A stretch of 50,278 nucleotides of DNA from a bacterium. GTDB lineage: Bacteria; Bdellovibrionota_C; UBA2361; RFPC01. A program made the translations under genes and the position numbers. Position 1 is the stretch's first letter, and each line of letters opens with the position of its first letter. The stretch spans positions 1-50,278 of the forward strand of contig JAUIBK010000025.1 in assembly GCA_030428205.1 (NCBI GenBank), written 5' to 3'. The notes below the pieces were generated by a model that saw only the letters and a program-made list of their open reading frames with translations, ran no database searches and was not told the origin of the DNA. Shown piece by piece: positions 8,521-16,485 of the stretch.

Positions 8521-9528
8521 ATGCAAGAAAGACTCACCCCACTCCATACCTCTTCTGAATGCTCCCTCTACGAGCTCCCCACACACGTAGATTCTCGTGT
8601 ACGCAGGGTTATTTTTTCGTCACCAGAGACAAGACGGATCTGCAACGACACCCTTTTCACAGGAACAGATTACACACGAGCTCTCCAAGCAGCCTGCACA
8701 AAATGTCTTTCGCTCCTTCGAGAACATAAACTCTTTAATGCCTCTGAACTTGAAACGTACGTGCTCCACATTCTCCGTGGAGGATTAAACTTTGGACTGC
8801 GCGAAGCTCTTACAGATGCATTTGAGTGGAAGAATCAAAACTCAGCTTTCATTAGTGCACAACGTGCACGCTCCACTGAAGATGAAAAAGAGTGGATTAT
8901 TACAGAGAGCGACTATCAAAAACTCTCTCTGCACGGAAAATGCTCTCTCCTCTTTGGTGATGTTGTAGCCACCGGTACGAGCTTAAACTTTGCCCTGCAC
9001 GAAGTAGCACGTGTTGCTCAAGAACAAGCTGCCCCTATTGAAGAGCTGACTTTTTTCACCATCGGTGGCCCTCGGAGTCATGCGCTTGTTGAATCTCTTG
9101 AGAAAGAGAAGCTCCAGGCCATCCCTGAGTTTAGCCACGCAACCGTTGTGTACCTTGAAGGGATTTTTGACGTCGCTTCTGGAGACTCTCCACTACGAAT
9201 CAAAATCGATGGCACTGATCTTCTCCGTTCTCCGTCGGTACTCGCCCCAGAGTTTATTGAATCTCAGTATGAGTCACCAACCTACCCTCTTGAGCGGTGC
9301 ACAATCTATGATGCGGGATCTCGTGCTTTTGATATTCAAGAATATGGCGAGGACCTTCTTGAGTATTGGCAAGAAACTCTCTCATTGGCTCAGGCTGGTA
9401 CGACTTTTGATGAACTCCTTTTAGAGCGCATGCCTGAACTCGATGGAAAACGATTTTCAGATGTGAATCTAGCAACCCTCTGTGAAAGCCAAATAGAAAA
9501 AATACATAGACTTCTTTTCAGGGGCTAG
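8521..9528 (+). CDS. Phosphoribosyltransferase-fold protein
   Basis: The 335-residue cytosolic protein has a PRTase-like core. LRGGLNFGLREAL (about residues 89-101) fits the start of the substrate and PRPP-contacting loop region. LLFGDVVATGTSLNFALHEV (about residues 142-161) matches the PRPP-binding loop, hydrophobics-D-x-x-x-T-G-x-S/T, although the usual acidic pair is reduced to a single Asp. The C-terminal third (residues 230-335) has no family I recognise. It could use PRPP to modify a base or to make a nucleoside-like metabolite; the substrate cannot be read. It is first in a tight operon with a zinc-ribbon protein (4-base gap) and a YaeQ protein. Confidence 0.6.
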   Translation: MQERLTPLHTSSECSLYELPTHVDSRVRRVIFSSPETRRICNDTLFTGTDYTRALQAACTKCLSLLREHKLFNASELETYVLHILRGGLNFGLREALTDAFEWKNQNSAFISAQRARSTEDEKEWIITESDYQKLSLHGKCSLLFGDVVATGTSLNFALHEVARVAQEQAAPIEELTFFTIGGPRSHALVESLEKEKLQAIPEFSHATVVYLEGIFDVASGDSPLRIKIDGTDLLRSPSVLAPEFIESQYESPTYPLERCTIYDAGSRAFDIQEYGEDLLEYWQETLSLAQAGTTFDELLLERMPELDGKRFSDVNLATLCESQIEKIHRLLFRG

Positions 9529-9532
9529 TGCT

Positions 9533-9772
9533 ATGGTTAAGGAACCTAGCCCTGAAACAAAGGCAAGATGGAAAACACAGGCAGCACTCAAAGGAGCAAT
9601 CGTACCACACTACTTTGAAGTTTTTCCTCACAAAGTTCTTCTCGAGTGTGGAGCTTGTAAACATGCTTTTTCACGCCCCCTTATTCCGCACCTGAACGAA
9701 CCAACATTTGTCTGTCCCCAAAAGCATTGCAAGGCAAAAAACTGGGTTCCTGTCTATTTCGATCTACTCTAA
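9533..9772 (+). CDS. Small zinc-ribbon protein
   Basis: The 79-residue protein has two metal-binding knuckles, CGAC at residues 39-42 and CPQKHC at residues 61-66. Together they make a four-Cys zinc ribbon with an 18-residue spacer. The rest is a short basic N-terminus (ETKARWKTQAALKG) and an aromatic C-terminus. It is probably an adaptor or nucleic-acid/protein-binding module for its operon partners. It starts 4 bases after the PRTase-like gene and its stop overlaps the yaeQ start (TAATG), so the three are expected to be translated together. Confidence 0.65.
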   Translation: MVKEPSPETKARWKTQAALKGAIVPHYFEVFPHKVLLECGACKHAFSRPLIPHLNEPTFVCPQKHCKAKNWVPVYFDLL

Positions 9773-10371
9773 TGGACTCAGCGCATTACACCATGGGAAC
9801 ATCCCGCACCTCGTTTGCCTCCTTTCATGTCGACGTTTCTTACGTTGCACACTCCTTCTTTGAGCATTTACATATCAAAACGGCAGTGCATCCGGACGAA
9901 GATCTTCCCTATCTCCTCGGTCGCATTCTTACCCTTTGCCATTTAGCGTGCCGAGATGCAACGTTTACCGAAGGCCTCTCTAACCCCAAGCTTCCTACTA
10001 TCGTCACTCACGATGCGATAGGCAACGTTTCTCAGTGGGCACAGGTCGGGGCTGTCACCGCAAAGAAACTCAAAAAAGCTCTCAATATGTCACCACTGCC
10101 TGACACCCGCGTCTACTTTACAAGTAGCGAAGAAGTAGCGCGATTTACACACGAACTTCGAGGCAGCAAGCAGAACTGGATCAAAGATGCAAACTTTTTT
10201 CAATTTGAAGATGGATTCCTCGAAATCCTTGCTGCAGAGATCGGGATAGCTTCTGACTGGTCGGTTACATTTATAGATGAAGCGGTGTACCTCAATATTG
10301 ACGAGAGAGACTATCACGCTTCTTTAGCAGATATTGATATATGGAACGAGTATCAAAAAGCCCTTCAGTAA
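9772..10371 (+). CDS. yaeQ: YaeQ family protein
   Basis: The start is set at 9772, where the previous stop and this ATG overlap as TAATG. An in-frame upstream start would sit inside the zinc-ribbon gene. The product is 199 residues. The pattern matches YaeQ: FASFHVDVSYVAHSFFEHL, then HPDEDLPYLLGRILTLCHLA and TFTEGLSNPKLPTI, with the IGNVSQWAQVG region and the basic KKLKKAL stretch that follows. YaeQ proteins adopt a PD-(D/E)XK nuclease-like fold without an established activity; E. coli YaeQ was once proposed to compensate for loss of RfaH. Here it is third in an operon with a PRTase-like and a zinc-ribbon protein, an association that suggests a nucleic-acid or nucleotide role. Confidence 0.8.
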   Translation: MDSAHYTMGTSRTSFASFHVDVSYVAHSFFEHLHIKTAVHPDEDLPYLLGRILTLCHLACRDATFTEGLSNPKLPTIVTHDAIGNVSQWAQVGAVTAKKLKKALNMSPLPDTRVYFTSSEEVARFTHELRGSKQNWIKDANFFQFEDGFLEILAAEIGIASDWSVTFIDEAVYLNIDERDYHASLADIDIWNEYQKALQ

Positions 10372-10376
10372 AGGGC
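10360..10376 (+). terminator. Small hairpin spanning the yaeQ stop codon
   Basis: GCCCTT (10360-10365), loop CAGTA, AAGGGC (10371-10376) contains the TAA stop. It lies between convergent genes and may serve as a weak terminator. Confidence 0.3.
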
Positions 10377-10381
10377 ACGAC

Positions 10382-10786
10382 TTACCCCTCTTTTGCGAGT
10401 GCTATCAGCTCGTCAGGACTCTCCCCTAAAACAAGGCATAGTTGTTCAAGAGTATCGCGAGAAGCCGCACGTGTACCTGCAAGCAGCTGATCGCAATCCA
10501 TATGACCGAGAGCTCCTTGTACACCGGGCATAGCCTTCAGCCGTTGCTGAACGATGCCCAGACTTAGTGATTTCGCGGTTACTTTTGCAACATCATCTGA
10601 AAGCTCGGCATGTAATTCTTTCACTTGATCCGGGGAAACGAACTGAGATAACCGCTGAGTCACTATGGCTCCAAGCGCTCTAAGCTCCTGATCGTTTAGT
10701 TCTTTGAAGAGAAGATTGGAACCACTTACTCCAAATTCAGTTTGGATAAGTCCAGAATTGTTATCACGCGCAGGCTCGGGGGTCAT
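10382..10786 (-). CDS. Hypothetical protein with HTH-like C-terminus
   Basis: The 134-residue soluble protein is not recognised by family. The last 45 residues (DQLLAGTRAASRDTLEQLCL, then VLGESPDELIALAKEG) resemble the final helices of XRE/Cro-type helix-turn-helix domains, in which a Leu-Gly-x-Ser-x-x-Glu-Leu phrase is common. The middle (residues 25-90) is helical and charged. It could be a small regulator, but no complete HTH recognition helix is clear. GAGG lies 8 bases before the ATG. The gene is convergent with yaeQ, 10 bases away. Confidence 0.55.
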   Translation of the reverse strand: MTPEPARDNNSGLIQTEFGVSGSNLLFKELNDQELRALGAIVTQRLSQFVSPDQVKELHAELSDDVAKVTAKSLSLGIVQQRLKAMPGVQGALGHMDCDQLLAGTRAASRDTLEQLCLVLGESPDELIALAKEG

Positions 10787-10867
10787 TACACTACCTCATT
10801 CATACAGTACACCACCACCCCATCAGCAACGGCTAGGGTAACTACTTATGAGATCTTACTCAACTTC

Positions 10868-11182
10868 TTAAGATAGGATCGAAAAATCGGGGGTAAATTC
10901 AGCTGTGGCGACGAGCTCCTCACTCCGCAGCCCTTCTGGGCTCTCATCGAATAACCACGACTCGACGCGGTCGACCTCAGAAACCGGAGGTCCCTGATGA
11001 AGTAGCTCTATGAGCTGATTATGGGAGTCTACCGGACCTTCAGCAGCAAGATGAACCGATCCATCTGGAACATTTCGTACCCAACCGAGAAGACCAAGGG
11101 CACGAGCTTGGCGCTGGGTCCACATACGAAACCCAACGCCCTGAACTTTGCCAGTCACACGAATGAAACGTTTTTCATTCAT
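10868..11182 (-). CDS. acyP: Acylphosphatase
   Basis: The 104-residue protein carries the acylphosphatase signature GKVQGVGFRMWTQRQA followed by GWVRNVPDGSVHLAAEGP. The two catalytic residues are present, Arg19 in the phosphate-binding loop and Asn37. The enzyme hydrolyses acyl phosphates such as carbamoyl phosphate or 1,3-bisphosphoglycerate in the cytosol. The C-terminal 25 residues are a little longer than in the shortest family members. It starts 15 bases after the cyclophilin gene on the same strand, so the two are probably co-transcribed, cyclophilin first. Confidence 0.93.
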   Translation of the reverse strand: MNEKRFIRVTGKVQGVGFRMWTQRQARALGLLGWVRNVPDGSVHLAAEGPVDSHNQLIELLHQGPPVSEVDRVESWLFDESPEGLRSEELVATAEFTPDFSILS

Positions 11183-11197
11183 GATGCAAAACTCAAA

Positions 11198-11794
11198 CTA
11201 TCCGTGAGCTTTGGCTGGAAAGCTTTTATCAAGAGTCGTGTTCCACTCTTGAAGCTTATCTTGGACGGATGAAGCAGAAAGGACACTATCAACATCGCCA
11301 CTGAGAGTGACTTTGTTGATCTTGTCACCTTGAGCAATCGCATCAACTACATCTTGTCCCTCTAAAACACGACCAAAAACGGTGTGCTTTCCATCAAGCC
11401 ACGGAGTAGGAACATGAGTAATAAAGAACTGGCTTCCGTTCGTACCAGGCCCAGCATTTGCCATGGAAAGAATTCCAGGACCATCGTGCTTCAGCGTTGC
11501 ATGAAACTCATCTTCAAAGCGGTACCCTGGTCCACCACGACCTGTGCCTGTGGGATCACCACCTTGAATCATAAAATCAGGAATAACACGGTGGAAAGTA
11601 AGACCATCATAGTATCCACGCTTGGCGAGATTCACGAAGTTCGCAACAGTCAAAGGCGTCTTATCCGCAGTGAGAGAAAGAACAATCTCTCCCTTAGATG
11701 TATCTAGGGTAGCTTTTAAGTCAGCTGAGGCACTATTCACAACACTTCCTCCAATGAGAATAAAAAGAGCTAGAAGTAAGAGATATTTTCGCAT
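11198..11794 (-). CDS. Periplasmic cyclophilin-type peptidyl-prolyl isomerase
   Basis: The 198-residue protein has an N-terminal signal peptide (hydrophobic residues 4-18, probable cleavage after SASA, residue 24). The mature domain is a bacterial cyclophilin. It has [20 protein letters not shown], which includes the catalytic Arg and the Phe/Met/Gln of the active site, [19 protein letters not shown], and [15 protein letters not shown]. It should assist folding of exported proteins in the periplasm. The C-terminal 25 residues ([16 protein letters not shown]) extend beyond the usual domain. The gene precedes acyP with a 15-base gap. Confidence 0.93.
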   Translation of the reverse strand: MRKYLLLLALFILIGGSVVNSASADLKATLDTSKGEIVLSLTADKTPLTVANFVNLAKRGYYDGLTFHRVIPDFMIQGGDPTGTGRGGPGYRFEDEFHATLKHDGPGILSMANAGPGTNGSQFFITHVPTPWLDGKHTVFGRVLEGQDVVDAIAQGDKINKVTLSGDVDSVLSASSVQDKLQEWNTTLDKSFPAKAHG

Positions 11795-12282
11795 TACACC
11801 CTCCTAATCAGTGTAGAGCTCGATTGAGAGGTTGTTATAACGCAAAGAGCGATAGAGGGACACTATTAGTATTTCCTCTCCATTTCTTCTTGCCCTTGGG
11901 CTTACTCTCAATAAAAACTCTGGGAAGGTAATGGAGATTGTAGGCTCAGTCTAAGAGATTGAGCTTGCTAGGCTTCGGCCAAGGCCTTCTGTTTCTCTAG
12001 GTTTGTTTGACAGGGTCATTTTTTTTGAGCAAGAGCAAGATGAAGAGCAGGAGCAAGGAAAAACAAACTATGTTTGAATAATTAAGATTTCTCTCACGTC
12101 TATACCTCAATACACCGAGATCTGGTTTGTGCCCTCAGATCACATCTGTTACTTTTGCTTCGATCCCCTGTGTTCTTAGGGTATCGCTTGAGAAAGTCTC
12201 AGGAATTGGTGCACCCCACGTAATCTGTGGGGCATCTTTTCACACAGGCACTTTTCGACAAACTAATTACAAGGAATTATCC
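11795..12282. other. Gene-free stretch with stuttered repeats and a leader hairpin
   Basis: I find no convincing gene in these 488 bases. They contain a hairpin GCTCAGTCT/AGATTGAGC at 11944-11964, a GAGCAAGA-type repeat at 12027-12058 whose core is the reverse complement of 8431-8447, and half of a CACCGAGA-type element near 12112. CCCCAC/GTGGGG at 12214-12232 is followed by CATCTTTT and lies in the leader of the DsbA-like gene. The last hairpin could be an attenuator or the end of a short upstream transcript. Confidence 0.5.
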
Positions 12283-13056
12283 ATGAAAAAGCTTTTTTCT
12301 AAACTGTTTATCGTATCAAGCATTGCGGCTTTGATCCTTCCTGGGATAGCTCAAGCTGAAATCAGCGATGCTGATTTTGCTAAAGCTATGGAGAAATATC
12401 TCGCTTCTAAAGATGGTAAAAAATCACTCGGTTCAACAGTTGAAACTTATTTCAAACAACGTCAGCAAGAAATGCGTAAAGAGCGTGAACAGAAAGCTCA
12501 AGCTGACATGGAAGAACAATTTAAAAACCCTGTAAAAGTTGCAGTTGGCACAAGCCCAACAAAAGGCCCGAAAGATGCTCCGGTAACGATTATCGAATTC
12601 TCTGATTTTCAGTGCCCTTACTGTGTACGTGCAAACGCTACCATCGAACAGGTTGTGAAAGAATATGGTGATAAAGTTCGAGTCGCTTTTAAGCACCTTC
12701 CACTTCCCTTCCATAAACAAGCAGAACCAGCAGCAAGAGCTTCACTCGCAGCTGGTAATCAAGGAAAGTTCTGGGAGATGCACGATGCCCTCTTTAAGAA
12801 CCAACGAAACCTCAACCCTGCATTCTACGAAAAAACGGCGAAAGAGCTTGGACTTGATGTTGCAAAATTCAAGAAAGACATGGAGTCTGAGGCTGTCAAA
12901 AAGCAGATCGAAGATGATAAAGCCCTTGCAAAGAAACACGGCATCAGCGGAACACCTGGCTTCTTCGTGAATGGCGTTGCAGTTCGAGGAGCTCTTCCTT
13001 TTGATCACTTCAAGACTATCGTTGACCGTTGGCTTGAAATGAAGAAGAAGGGATAA
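12283..13056 (+). CDS. DsbA-family periplasmic thiol-disulfide oxidoreductase
   Basis: The start at 12283 is chosen because AAGGAA lies 6 bases upstream and the encoded N-terminus is a proper signal peptide (MKKLFSKLFI..., cleavage after AQA at residue 25); the frame is open farther upstream without such features. The product is 257 residues. Residues 26-85 are a helical, charged dimerisation-type extension (EQKAQADMEEQF). Residues 86-257 form a thioredoxin-like DsbA domain with the active site C111-P-Y-C114 in FSDFQCPYC and the cis-proline loop GTPGFFVNG (T224-P225). The layout resembles Com1/ScsC-type isomerases or oxidases that trimerise through an N-terminal stalk. A strong intrinsic terminator follows, so it is probably monocistronic. 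Confidence 0.92.
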   Translation: MKKLFSKLFIVSSIAALILPGIAQAEISDADFAKAMEKYLASKDGKKSLGSTVETYFKQRQQEMRKEREQKAQADMEEQFKNPVKVAVGTSPTKGPKDAPVTIIEFSDFQCPYCVRANATIEQVVKEYGDKVRVAFKHLPLPFHKQAEPAARASLAAGNQGKFWEMHDALFKNQRNLNPAFYEKTAKELGLDVAKFKKDMESEAVKKQIEDDKALAKKHGISGTPGFFVNGVAVRGALPFDHFKTIVDRWLEMKKKG

Positions 13057-13076
13057 CTCGTTCTTCATACCATAAT

Positions 13077-13109
13077 AAAAAAAGGGGCCTTTGAGGCCCC
13101 TTTTTTTTT
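13077..13109 (+). terminator. Rho-independent terminator, likely bidirectional
   Basis: A run of A, then GGGGCCT (13084-13090), loop TTG, AGGCCCC (13094-13100), then nine T residues. It sits 20 bases after the DsbA-like stop. Confidence 0.95.
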
Positions 13110-13130
13110 ATTACTCTCCAATCTCTCATC

Positions 13131-13220
13131 ATCCTCCTCCTGCACCTGTACCAAGATCCTTCACCTACTCCATATAGAGGAAGAGGTGGAATTGGTGCAG
13201 GTGCAGGTGCAGGATGAGGA
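13131..13220. repeat. Inverted repeat of GTGCAG/CTGCAC words
   Basis: The left arm 13131-13166 (TCCTCCTCCTGCACCTG...TTCACC) pairs imperfectly with the right arm 13185-13220 (GGTGGAATTGGTGCAGG...). It contains three tandem GGTGCA-type units. It has the same architecture as the other stuttered-word intergenic elements in the window. Confidence 0.55.
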
Positions 13221-13259
13221 TAAGGAAGAGGAAGAAGAGGATGAGCTAAAAAGCTTGGC

Positions 13260-13667
13260 TTAGCGCAGCGAAATATACATCTCCTCCAACCCAAGCCTCT
13301 CAAGCACATGATTCATCACCTGTACATCATCATCATACCCACTCGCAAAGGTAGTTTCTGAGATAGGATCTTGAGAATGAGCAAAATAACGCACGGCACC
13401 AAGAATCAGCGACTTCTCCTTGTCCTCAAACTCTCCATAATGCGCGAGGAGGTACTTGCTGCGCTCAGCAAGATCACGCCCTAAAGAAATATTTAGACGG
13501 GGATTTGTTTTGGCTTGTTCTTCAAGCTCAGCCAAATAGGTGTCAACCTGAGGTTCAAGCTTTTTTACATCTTCCTCAGAGAGCACCTCACACAAGTTCC
13601 GGAATGTCGGAATAACCGTGTGCGGGAAACGGGGTAATTTATGCTTATAGCGGCGAAAAAAGACCAT
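13260..13667 (-). CDS. DUF1232-like small protein
   Basis: The product is about 135 residues from the ATG at 13667. Upstream in-frame codons run into the divergent uspA gene, so the longer form is unlikely. The last 60 residues (SLILGAVRYFAHSQDPISET, then GYDDDVQVMNHVLERLGL) resemble the DUF1232/YkvA pattern, where an Ala-x-x-Tyr-x-x-x-x-x-Asp-Pro phrase is followed by Gly-Tyr-x-Asp-Asp and hydrophobics. The N-terminal half is a charged helical region with FFRRYKHKLPRFPH. The function of the family is unknown. It is divergently transcribed from uspA, with 94 bases between starts. Confidence 0.6.
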   Translation of the reverse strand: MVFFRRYKHKLPRFPHTVIPTFRNLCEVLSEEDVKKLEPQVDTYLAELEEQAKTNPRLNISLGRDLAERSKYLLAHYGEFEDKEKSLILGAVRYFAHSQDPISETTFASGYDDDVQVMNHVLERLGLEEMYISLR

Positions 13668-13761
13668 AATCAGACTATACACCTCTCGAAGACTCTCTGC
13701 TATCCTTTCCTTTTCAATAGATCTATACTCAGTCCCTGAACACTTAGAATCTCTTGGCACT

Positions 13762-14214
13762 ATGAAACGAATACTTGTCACAACCGATCACTCTGCTGAA
13801 TCTCAGGTGGCCTTTGCGCTGACAAAATCGCTCTCGGAGAAGTTCGACTCAAAGATCGATCTCCTGACGGTCATTGAAGATCCCGCTCAGGCAGCTGTCA
13901 TTTATGCTCTTGATAATCCCATCGTTCCTACAAAAGATGTGCAAGAACAATTTAAAGAGAAAGTCATGAGGGACTTACACGCTCTTGCCTCTGAGCACCT
14001 CACCGACCGAGAAGTAACCTGCCACGTTGTCTTAGCAGAACACGCAGTACACAGCGCCATTCTCTCTTTCGTCAGAGAGCATAATATCGACCTTGTTGTA
14101 ATGGCCTCACACGGTCGAACCGGGCTCAAACGTCTCTTGATAGGGAGTGTCGTTGAGCGAGTTGTTCGTGAGTGCCCCTGTCCAATACTTACTGTCCCAT
14201 CTCACGGTGATTAA
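13762..14214 (+). CDS. Universal stress protein, UspA family
   Basis: The 150-residue single USP domain begins MKRILVTTDHSAESQVAF. It carries the nucleotide-binding motif of ATP-binding members near the C-terminus: MASHGRTGLKRLLIGSVVER, with G-x2-G-x-then-G-S spacing, followed by CPCPILTVP. It is cytosolic and expected to dimerise. The gene lies 26 bases before the phosphofructokinase gene and in the same direction, so stress and glycolytic functions are probably co-transcribed. Confidence 0.9.
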   Translation: MKRILVTTDHSAESQVAFALTKSLSEKFDSKIDLLTVIEDPAQAAVIYALDNPIVPTKDVQEQFKEKVMRDLHALASEHLTDREVTCHVVLAEHAVHSAILSFVREHNIDLVVMASHGRTGLKRLLIGSVVERVVRECPCPILTVPSHGD

Positions 14215-14240
14215 ATTCTCCTATTGTAAAGGCAGTGACT

Positions 14241-15386
14241 ATGAGTGGAACTATTGGAATCGTCGTAAGTGGTGGACCAGCTCCCGGCATCAATGCCGTT
14301 ATATGCGCAGCGGTTATTGAAGCATGTAATCGTGGGCATACGATTGTCGGGTTTCAACGAGGTTTTCGTGGGGCAGTCGAAGATGGAGATGCCTCGGTAC
14401 GAAGCCTCACCATCGATCAGGTGACTCGAATCTATAATACAGGCGGCTCACTCATCGGACTCTCACGATTTAACCCCTTTCAATACGAAGAGAATACAAA
14501 AAGTTTTTTGGAGCTTCTTGCTCGCCACAACATTGATAAACTTATTGTTATTGGTGGAGAAGGCTCGGCTTGGGTCAGTCATAAACTCAGTGAACTCCTC
14601 CCGTCTCTTCGTATCGCTCATATTCCAAAAACAATCGATAACGATATTCCGCTACCAAACGATCAACCGACTTTTGGTTACGAGACCGCGCGAAGTGTCG
14701 GCAAACACGTTGTTGATATCCTTCTCACAGATGCAAAAAGCTGCGAACGGTGGTATCTCGTCGAAACCATGGGTCGACAAGCTGGATTCATCGCACTTGG
14801 AACAGCACTTTCATCTGGCGCCACTCTTGCACTTATTCCTGAAGAATTCGAAGACCGTCTGTATACCGTTCACGAAGTCGCTGAAATTATCGTCAGCTCA
14901 ATGGAGATGCGACACAAGCAAGGCAAACTCTACGGTGTTGCAATGTTCGCCGAGGGAATTCTTGACAGACTTTCACCTGAAGGAAACGAAATTCTCAGCC
15001 AATGCCCTCGCGATGAGCTTGGACGCATCACTTACTCTGAGGTTGAGTTGGGAGATCTCCTCCTCCCTGAAATCCGTAAACTCTGCAAAAAGAAAAACCT
15101 CCCTCTTACCATTCGAACGAAGAATCTCGGATATGAACTCAGGTGTGCGGATCCAATAGCTTCCGATATCGAGTATGGAAGATTTCTCGGCTATGGCGCG
15201 ATTAAGAGCCTTCTCGAACAAGATGGCCACTTTCTTATCACTAGAACGCGAGGAAACTTGGAACACCTCCCTCTCAGCGATCTGTTCGAGGGTGACGAGC
15301 TTTCTCCTCGCACTATCAATCTCAACTCTGATATCTATCGAATGGCTAAACGGTATATGGTCCGTGCGGAGCTCCCACGTTCGTAA
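14241..15386 (+). CDS. pfkA: 6-phosphofructokinase
   Basis: The start at 14241 (ATG) is preferred over the GTG two codons earlier because AAAGG is correctly spaced from it. The 381-residue protein has the PFK fold signatures: GGPAPGINAV (residues 11-20), GGEGS (105-109), PKTIDND (129-135, catalytic Asp133), VETMGRQAGFIAL, and LIPEEF. It phosphorylates fructose 6-phosphate. At the two positions that usually separate ATP-dependent from PPi-dependent enzymes, it has Gly (G108, equivalent to E. coli 104) and Lys (K130, equivalent to 124). That combination is known from a mixed clade that mostly uses ATP, so ATP is my guess. It is in tandem with uspA. Confidence 0.93.
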   Translation: MSGTIGIVVSGGPAPGINAVICAAVIEACNRGHTIVGFQRGFRGAVEDGDASVRSLTIDQVTRIYNTGGSLIGLSRFNPFQYEENTKSFLELLARHNIDKLIVIGGEGSAWVSHKLSELLPSLRIAHIPKTIDNDIPLPNDQPTFGYETARSVGKHVVDILLTDAKSCERWYLVETMGRQAGFIALGTALSSGATLALIPEEFEDRLYTVHEVAEIIVSSMEMRHKQGKLYGVAMFAEGILDRLSPEGNEILSQCPRDELGRITYSEVELGDLLLPEIRKLCKKKNLPLTIRTKNLGYELRCADPIASDIEYGRFLGYGAIKSLLEQDGHFLITRTRGNLEHLPLSDLFEGDELSPRTINLNSDIYRMAKRYMVRAELPRS

Positions 15387-15393
15387 ACGTCAC

Positions 15394-16485
15394 ATGAAAT
15401 ATTTATTCAACCGAGTACAATACTCACTTTTCCTGTTCTTTTGCTGCACCTATCTCTGCGGGTGCTATGTCCTGCCACTCAATAGTGCATATACTGGTCC
15501 TCCTGAGCGCCCTCAAAGCCTCCTTGATACCTACCGACACTCCTCACAGTATACAAAATCTGAGGATCAAGTTTTACAAACAGAAGATGAATATACGATC
15601 CGGCGCATTACTCTTGATACCGAAGCTGGTGAAACTAAAATTGACTTTTATCAAGGCCCAGAGAAACGTGACGAAATAATCTTCGTATTTCCTGTTCTGG
15701 GAGGTCGTCCCATTCTTTCACGCCACTTTGCAAGCTACTTTGCGAGACGAGGGTTTGATACAGCAATCGTTCATCGCTCAAATGAATTTAAGAAACCCGA
15801 GAACTTCCGAATCCTTGAAGAACTCTTTCATAAAGGAGTACTCAGAGATCGTATTGCTATTGATTACTTTGAGAAAGAAGAGGGAAAAAGTAAGTTTGGA
15901 ACTTTTGGAATGAGTCGTGGGGGAATTAATGTCGCTATCACAGCAGGGATAGATGAACGTCTTGAATATAACTTTATTGCGATGGCTGGCGCGGATCTTC
16001 CTGAGATCTTTATGCACTCAAATGAAAGACGGCTACAGAGATATGTCAAACGAATCTCTCTTCAAGAAGAGATGACAAGAGAGGAGGTTTTCGATCATCT
16101 CAAAAGAGAAATCCGAACCGATCCAAAATACTTTGCACCATACATTGACGCCAGTAAAGCCATGATGGTGCTTGGCTTATGCGACAACACCGTCCCTTTT
16201 CGGCACGGTCAACTCTTACGAAATCTAATAGGAAAACCGCGCACCATTTACAGCTTCCTTGGACACAAGACTACAGTACTCTTTACTCAAGTTGTAGAAA
16301 TTGTTCCTCCGTTTGAAGACTTCTGTATGCTTCCTCCAGCTTACATAGAATCTGAGGCTATCCTCTTCTTTCGAAAAGCGTTCAATAAGGGCCCGTTTCC
16401 TTGGCAAATTGTGCCGTGGAAAATCCTTCAACTCCCTTTCAATATCATTTTTCAATTCGGTGATTGGATTATTCCTGATAGCTAA
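15394..16485 (+). CDS. Lipoprotein alpha/beta-hydrolase
   Basis: The start at 15394 lies 7 bases after pfkA and gives a lipoprotein signal ending YLCGC; the open frame upstream overlaps pfkA and is not used. The product is 363 residues. It has an alpha/beta-hydrolase layout: strand IIFVFPVLGGRP with an oxyanion-type turn, nucleophile elbow FGMSRGG with Ser, candidate acid Asp in GLCDNTVPF, and candidate His in FLGHKTTV. It is probably an outer- or inner-membrane-anchored esterase or lipase; the substrate is unknown. Its 3' end overlaps the 3' end of the convergent C45-type gene by 17 bases. Confidence 0.75.
   Translation: MKYLFNRVQYSLFLFFCCTYLCGCYVLPLNSAYTGPPERPQSLLDTYRHSSQYTKSEDQVLQTEDEYTIRRITLDTEAGETKIDFYQGPEKRDEIIFVFPVLGGRPILSRHFASYFARRGFDTAIVHRSNEFKKPENFRILEELFHKGVLRDRIAIDYFEKEEGKSKFGTFGMSRGGINVAITAGIDERLEYNFIAMAGADLPEIFMHSNERRLQRYVKRISLQEEMTREEVFDHLKREIRTDPKYFAPYIDASKAMMVLGLCDNTVPFRHGQLLRNLIGKPRTIYSFLGHKTTVLFTQVVEIVPPFEDFCMLPPAYIESEAILFFRKAFNKGPFPWQIVPWKILQLPFNIIFQFGDWIIPDS

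Noticed and set aside
13668..13781. Longer form of the DUF1232-like protein
   Set aside because: The extra 38 codons overlap the divergent uspA start and lack a ribosome site.
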